Part shown: piece after piece, positions 60,732-64,000 of the stretch
Layout: each line of letters begins with the position of its first letter
Numbering within the stretch: the stretch's first letter is position 1
DNA from: Curtobacterium sp. MCJR17_020
GTDB lineage: Bacteria > Actinomycetota > Actinomycetes > Actinomycetales > Microbacteriaceae
Direction: 5' to 3'
NCBI RefSeq assembly: GCF_003234365.2
Contig: NZ_CP126260.1
Location: 2,976,001 to 3,040,000, forward strand
Length of the DNA stretch: 64,000 nt
Notes under the pieces: generated by a model
Told to the model about the DNA's origin: nothing
Databases searched by the model: none
What the model saw: the letters and a program-made list of their open reading frames with translations, nothing else
Position numbers and translations under genes: made by a program

Positions 60732-63416
60732 ATGGCCGGTCTCCTCTACCGTCTCGGACGGTTCTCCGCACGACGCCACTGGCTCGTGATCATCACCTGG
60801 GTGGTGATCATGGCCGTCGCCGGCGTCACCTACAGCCTGTTCTCGGGCACGATCTCGTCGGCGATCTCGATCCCGAACACCAAGACCAGCCAGGTGCAGG
60901 ACGAGCTCGCCGACAAGTTCCCGTCCGCGAACGGCGGCAACGGCACGATCGTCTTCGAGACGGAGAACGGCAAGGCGTTCACCGACGCGCAGAAGTCGGA
61001 GGTCGCGGACTTCCTGACCAAGGTCGAGAAGCTCGACGGCGTCAAGGGCGCGACGAGCGGCTTCGACACCCAGGACCAGCTCGACGAGCAGCGTCAGAAG
61101 ATCGTCGACGGCCGCAAGGAGATCACCGACGGCCGCGCGAAGCTCGAGACCGGCCAGGACCAGCTCGACGCCCAGAAGGCGCAGCTGACCTCCGGCAAGC
61201 AGCAGATCAAGGACGCCCAGGCGCAGCTCGACGCCCAGAAGGCCCAGGCGGAGGCCGCCGGCGCAGCGCTCCCCGCAGCGCAGGCGCAGGCCGCGGCAGC
61301 GCAGCTCCAGCAGGCTCAGGCGCAGATCGACGCCCAGCAGGCGCAGATCGATGCCGGCGAGCAGCAGATCGCCGACGCACAGAAGACGATCGACGCCAAC
61401 ACGAAGAAGCTCGACGACAGCTCCGAGGAGCTGGAGCAGGGCTCGAAGCTCCTCGACCTGTCGAAGGACATCCGCTTCGTGTCGTCGAACGGCAGCGCCG
61501 TCATCGGCACCGTCCAGTTCACGAAGTCGACCTACGAGGTCCCCGCCGACACGAAGACCGCCATCGCGGACGACGCCGATTCGGCCGACATCAGCGGCGT
61601 GAACGTCTACGTGTCGAACGACATCGCGCAGGGTGTGCCGTCGATCCTCGGCCCGGGCGAGATCGTCGGCGTCATCATCGCCGCGCTCGTGCTCTTCCTG
61701 ATGCTCCGCACCATCATCGGTGCGGCGATCCCGCTCGTCAGCGCCGTGCTCGGAGTGGGCGTGGCGTCACTCGCATCGCTGTCGTTCTCCGGCCTGGTCG
61801 AGTTCATCTCGGTCACGCCGGTGCTGGGGGTGATGTTGGGCCTGGCGGTCGGCATCGACTACTCGCTCTTCATCCTGAACCGACACCGCACCCAGCTGAA
61901 GCAGGGCATGCAGGTGCACGAGTCCATCGGCCTCGCGAACGGCACCTCGGGCAACGCCGTGGTCTTCGCGGGTGCGACCGTCATCGTCGCGCTGCTCGCG
62001 CTGAACATCACCGGCATCCCGTTCCTCGGGCTCATGGGCACCGTCGGTGCGGTCGCTGTGCTCTTCGCGATCCTCATCGCCACTTCGTTCACGCCGGCAC
62101 TGCTGTCCGTCATCGGCATGCGGATCCTGCGGAAGAAGGAGCGCACGACGATCGGCAACACCGGCTCGACCCGGGTGCCGAACAAGCCGATGAAGACCTG
62201 GCGCGCGATCGTCACGCTCGTCGCCGGTGTCGCCGTGCTCGGTGTCATCGCACTCCCCGCGACGCAGATGCGCCTCGGCCTGCCGACCGGTGCGTCAGAG
62301 TCCGTCGACTCGAGCCAGTACAAGGCGTACAAGGCCCTCGACGAGGAGTTCGGCGCCGGCCAGAACGGCCCGCTGCTCGTCGTCGCGACGTTGCCCGAGT
62401 CGATCAGCAAGTCGGACGTCACCGCGACCGAGGTCACTATCGGTGAAGCCCTGGCGAAGAACGACGACGTCAAGGCCGTCCTGCCGATCGGCACCTCGTC
62501 GGACCGCGACATCATCGCGTTCCAGGTGAAGCCCGGCGGCGGTCCCGACAGCATCTCCACCGAGAACCTGGTGAAGGACCTGCGCGAGCAGACCGTCACG
62601 ACCGACGACGGCACGGTCACGCTCGGAGTCGCGGGCAACGCGTCCGCCAACATCGACGTGTCCGAGAAGCTGTCGAACGTCCTACCGCTCTACCTCGTGG
62701 TGGTCGTCGGCCTGTCGCTCATCATCCTGATCATCGTGTTCCGGTCCTTCCTGGTCCCGATCACGGCGACGGCGGGCTTCATCCTGTCGGTGATGGCGTC
62801 CTTCGGTGGCCTGACCGCGATCTACCAGTGGGGCTGGCTCGGCTCCGTGTTCGGCGTGCACGACCCGGCGCCGATCCTGAGCTTCCTGCCCATCATCGAG
62901 ATCGGCATCCTGTTCGGTCTGGCGATGGACTACCAGCTGTTCCTGGTGTCCGGCATGCGTGAGGCCTACGCCCACGGCGCCTCGGCGAAGGTCGCGGTCC
63001 AGCGCGGGCTGCACGCCGGTCGCGCGGTGGTCACGGCAGCGGCGATCATCATGATCTCGGTGTTCGCCGGCTTCATCTTCTCGGACTCCTCCACCATCAA
63101 GCCGATCGGCTTCGGGCTGGCGTTCGGTGTGCTCATCGACGCGTTCGTCGTCCGCATGCTGCTGATCCCGGCGGCGATGCACCTGCTCGGCCAGAGCGCG
63201 TGGTGGTTCCCGAAGTGGCTCGACCGGATCGTGCCGGACGTCGACGTCGAGGGCGCGAAGCTCGAGCGGTCGCACCCGGTCGCCGGTCAGCCCGGCCAGC
63301 CCGGCCAGCCCGGCCAGCCCGGCCACGAGGACACCCACACGGGGTCGCACGCCCTCCCCGTGGCGCCGGACGCCAACGCGCACGAGTCGGGGCACCCGCC
63401 CGCGCACCGCGCGTAG
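60732..63416 (+). CDS. MMPL-family exporter
   Basis: An 894-residue RND-type transporter with two halves of six helices each. The first external domain contains a very long Gln/Ala-rich coiled coil (about 115-235, repeated QAQ and DAQ heptads). Asp in the GIDYS motif of the first half and GLAMDYQLFLVSGMREA in the second half mark the proton-relay helices. The C-terminus is a low-complexity tail with four GQP repeats and many His. Such proteins export lipids, drugs or siderophores. It lies downstream of a TetR gene that probably controls it. Confidence 0.92.
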   Translation: MAGLLYRLGRFSARRHWLVIITWVVIMAVAGVTYSLFSGTISSAISIPNTKTSQVQDELADKFPSANGGNGTIVFETENGKAFTDAQKSEVADFLTKVEKLDGVKGATSGFDTQDQLDEQRQKIVDGRKEITDGRAKLETGQDQLDAQKAQLTSGKQQIKDAQAQLDAQKAQAEAAGAALPAAQAQAAAAQLQQAQAQIDAQQAQIDAGEQQIADAQKTIDANTKKLDDSSEELEQGSKLLDLSKDIRFVSSNGSAVIGTVQFTKSTYEVPADTKTAIADDADSADISGVNVYVSNDIAQGVPSILGPGEIVGVIIAALVLFLMLRTIIGAAIPLVSAVLGVGVASLASLSFSGLVEFISVTPVLGVMLGLAVGIDYSLFILNRHRTQLKQGMQVHESIGLANGTSGNAVVFAGATVIVALLALNITGIPFLGLMGTVGAVAVLFAILIATSFTPALLSVIGMRILRKKERTTIGNTGSTRVPNKPMKTWRAIVTLVAGVAVLGVIALPATQMRLGLPTGASESVDSSQYKAYKALDEEFGAGQNGPLLVVATLPESISKSDVTATEVTIGEALAKNDDVKAVLPIGTSSDRDIIAFQVKPGGGPDSISTENLVKDLREQTVTTDDGTVTLGVAGNASANIDVSEKLSNVLPLYLVVVVGLSLIILIIVFRSFLVPITATAGFILSVMASFGGLTAIYQWGWLGSVFGVHDPAPILSFLPIIEIGILFGLAMDYQLFLVSGMREAYAHGASAKVAVQRGLHAGRAVVTAAAIIMISVFAGFIFSDSSTIKPIGFGLAFGVLIDAFVVRMLLIPAAMHLLGQSAWWFPKWLDRIVPDVDVEGAKLERSHPVAGQPGQPGQPGQPGHEDTHTGSHALPVAPDANAHESGHPPAHRA
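63288..63323 (+). repeat. 9-bp coding tandem repeat CAGCCCGGC, four copies
   Basis: Four consecutive identical units encode the Gln-Pro-Gly repeats in the tail of the MMPL exporter. Nine-base units change length without changing the frame. Confidence 0.9.
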
Positions 63417-63432
63417 TCGACGCACCCAGCCT

Positions 63433-63473
63433 GGAGGCCCGGGGCCGGTCCACGAGACCGGCACCGGGCCTCC
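63433..63473. terminator. family A hairpin after the MMPL gene
   Basis: Arms 63433-63449 (GGAGGCCCGGGGCCGGT) and 63457-63473 pair over 17 bp with one mismatch and a 7-nt loop, 17 bases beyond the MMPL stop. Confidence 0.83.
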
Positions 63474-63523
63474 CGTGCGTGCGCCCACCCCGCGCCCGGC
63501 GGCCGGACGCATGTGTCCGCACC

Positions 63524-63633
63524 TTCCGACGTTCCACCCGCTGATCGACGCGTGGAACGTCGGAACGTACACACGCATCTGATGCGTCTGCACCATGCGA
63601 CAGAACACGCGTCGATCGGCTGATGTTCTGTCG
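63524..63633. other. two hairpins with complementary loops upstream of the ohrR-like gene
   Basis: Hairpin 1 has perfect 14-bp arms at 63524-63537 and 63552-63565 with a 14-nt loop. Hairpin 2 has perfect 10-bp arms at 63598-63607 and 63624-63633 with a 16-nt loop. The loop segment GATCGACGC (63543-63551) is the exact complement of GCGTCGATC (63609-63617) in the second loop, so they could form a kissing-loop in RNA. No open reading frame of coding character is seen here. Confidence 0.6.
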
Positions 63634-63706
63634 ATAGCTGTGCACGCATGAACGCGGCCGTCGCGCCAGCCGAGAACACTTCGTGGGCGAACGGTATCGT
63701 GGGCGC

Positions 63707-64000
63707 ATGACCTCCGCACCCGACCCGCTCGCGCTCGACCGGCAGCTCTGCTTCGCCCTCGCGGCCACGAGCCGGAGCGTCATCGGGCTGTACCGCGACC
63801 TGCTCGAGCCGATGGGCCTGACGCATCCGCAGTACCTCGTGATGCTCGCACTCTGGGAGCAGGACCCCCGGTCGGTGCGCGAGATCGCCGGCGAACTGCG
63901 GCTCGACTCGGCCACCCTCAGCCCGCTGCTCAAGCGGCTCGAGGCCTCCGGCTACGTCCGCCGGACCCGCAGCGCCGCCGACGAACGGCAGCTCGAGGTC
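63707..64000 (+). CDS. ohrR: OhrR-like MarR-family regulator (partial)
   Basis: The first 98 codons of a MarR-family gene cut off by the window edge. DRQLCFAL at residues 11-18 places a cysteine at position 15, the peroxide-sensing position of OhrR proteins, and LTHPQYLVMLALWE plus LRLDSATLSPLLKRLEASGYV are typical of that group. OhrR represses an organic-hydroperoxide reductase until its cysteine is oxidised. The C-terminal part and its target gene are outside the window. Confidence 0.83.
   Translation, partial: MTSAPDPLALDRQLCFALAATSRSVIGLYRDLLEPMGLTHPQYLVMLALWEQDPRSVREIAGELRLDSATLSPLLKRLEASGYVRRTRSAADERQLEV

Overview
The window reads as chromosomal DNA of a high-GC actinobacterium. Base composition is around 70% G+C nearly throughout, start codons are often GTG, ATGA/GTGA 4-nt gene overlaps are common, several genes look leaderless, iron boxes are of DtxR/IdeR type, and paralogous sugar ABC importers are abundant. 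The gene mix (GH127/GH51/GH35 plant-sugar loci, a spore-photoproduct-lyase-like enzyme without sporulation genes) fits a plant-associated Microbacteriaceae such as Curtobacterium. That taxonomic guess is inference only. I see no rRNA, tRNA, CRISPR array, prophage or transposase.

Layout. 1-9.5 kb: the end of a GH127 beta-L-arabinofuranosidase gene with a CUT1 sugar importer, a LacI regulator, and a CUT2 importer of the ChvE-MmsA-MmsB type whose promoter carries a perfect LacI-type operator. 9.5-17.3 kb: a GH13 enzyme, an MNT/HEPN toxin-antitoxin pair, a PRISE-like reductase, a DoxX/TetR pair, a radical-SAM photoproduct-lyase-like gene, and a clearly lower-GC two-gene insert encoding a trypsin-like protease and a small protein with a hydrophobic C-terminal half. 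17.3-29.4 kb: two more sugar loci. One is a GH35 beta-galactosidase with a CUT1 importer and its own LacI. The other is a GH51 arabinofuranosidase with a CUT1 importer, carrying the same operator core as the CUT2 promoter 20 kb away. 29.5-34.4 kb: a siderophore import locus with two iron boxes. 34.5-41 kb: a class A penicillin-binding protein, small membrane proteins, a phosphotransferase, a MarR/oxidoreductase pair and a pentapeptide-repeat protein. 41-49 kb: an organosulfur-scavenging type cluster (two flavin-dependent oxygenase-family proteins and a peptide/nickel-type ABC importer). 49-64 kb: an ABC exporter with a two-component system, hydrolases, TetR-controlled units, a mannitol dehydrogenase family gene, an MMPL exporter with its TetR gene, and the start of an OhrR-type gene.

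The sugar genes form a coherent picture: extracellular arabinose- and galactose-containing oligosaccharides from plant cell walls are bound by lipoproteins, imported by CUT1 systems, and cleaved inside the cell by GH127, GH51 and GH35 enzymes. Released monosaccharides can also enter by the MmsAB-type importer. One LacI-type operator core occurs at both arabinose-linked loci, suggesting a small regulon.

Two families of intergenic palindromes punctuate the window. Family A contains a GACGGGAGGC arm, has about eight copies, and includes a perfect 48-bp palindrome at 29405-29452. Family B has three copies of about 70 bp with GAGACTCGG ends. They mostly sit at the 3' ends of genes or operons, as terminators would, but their conservation suggests a dispersed repeat. 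The most unusual coding segment is the low-GC protease/membrane-protein pair at 15744-16849.
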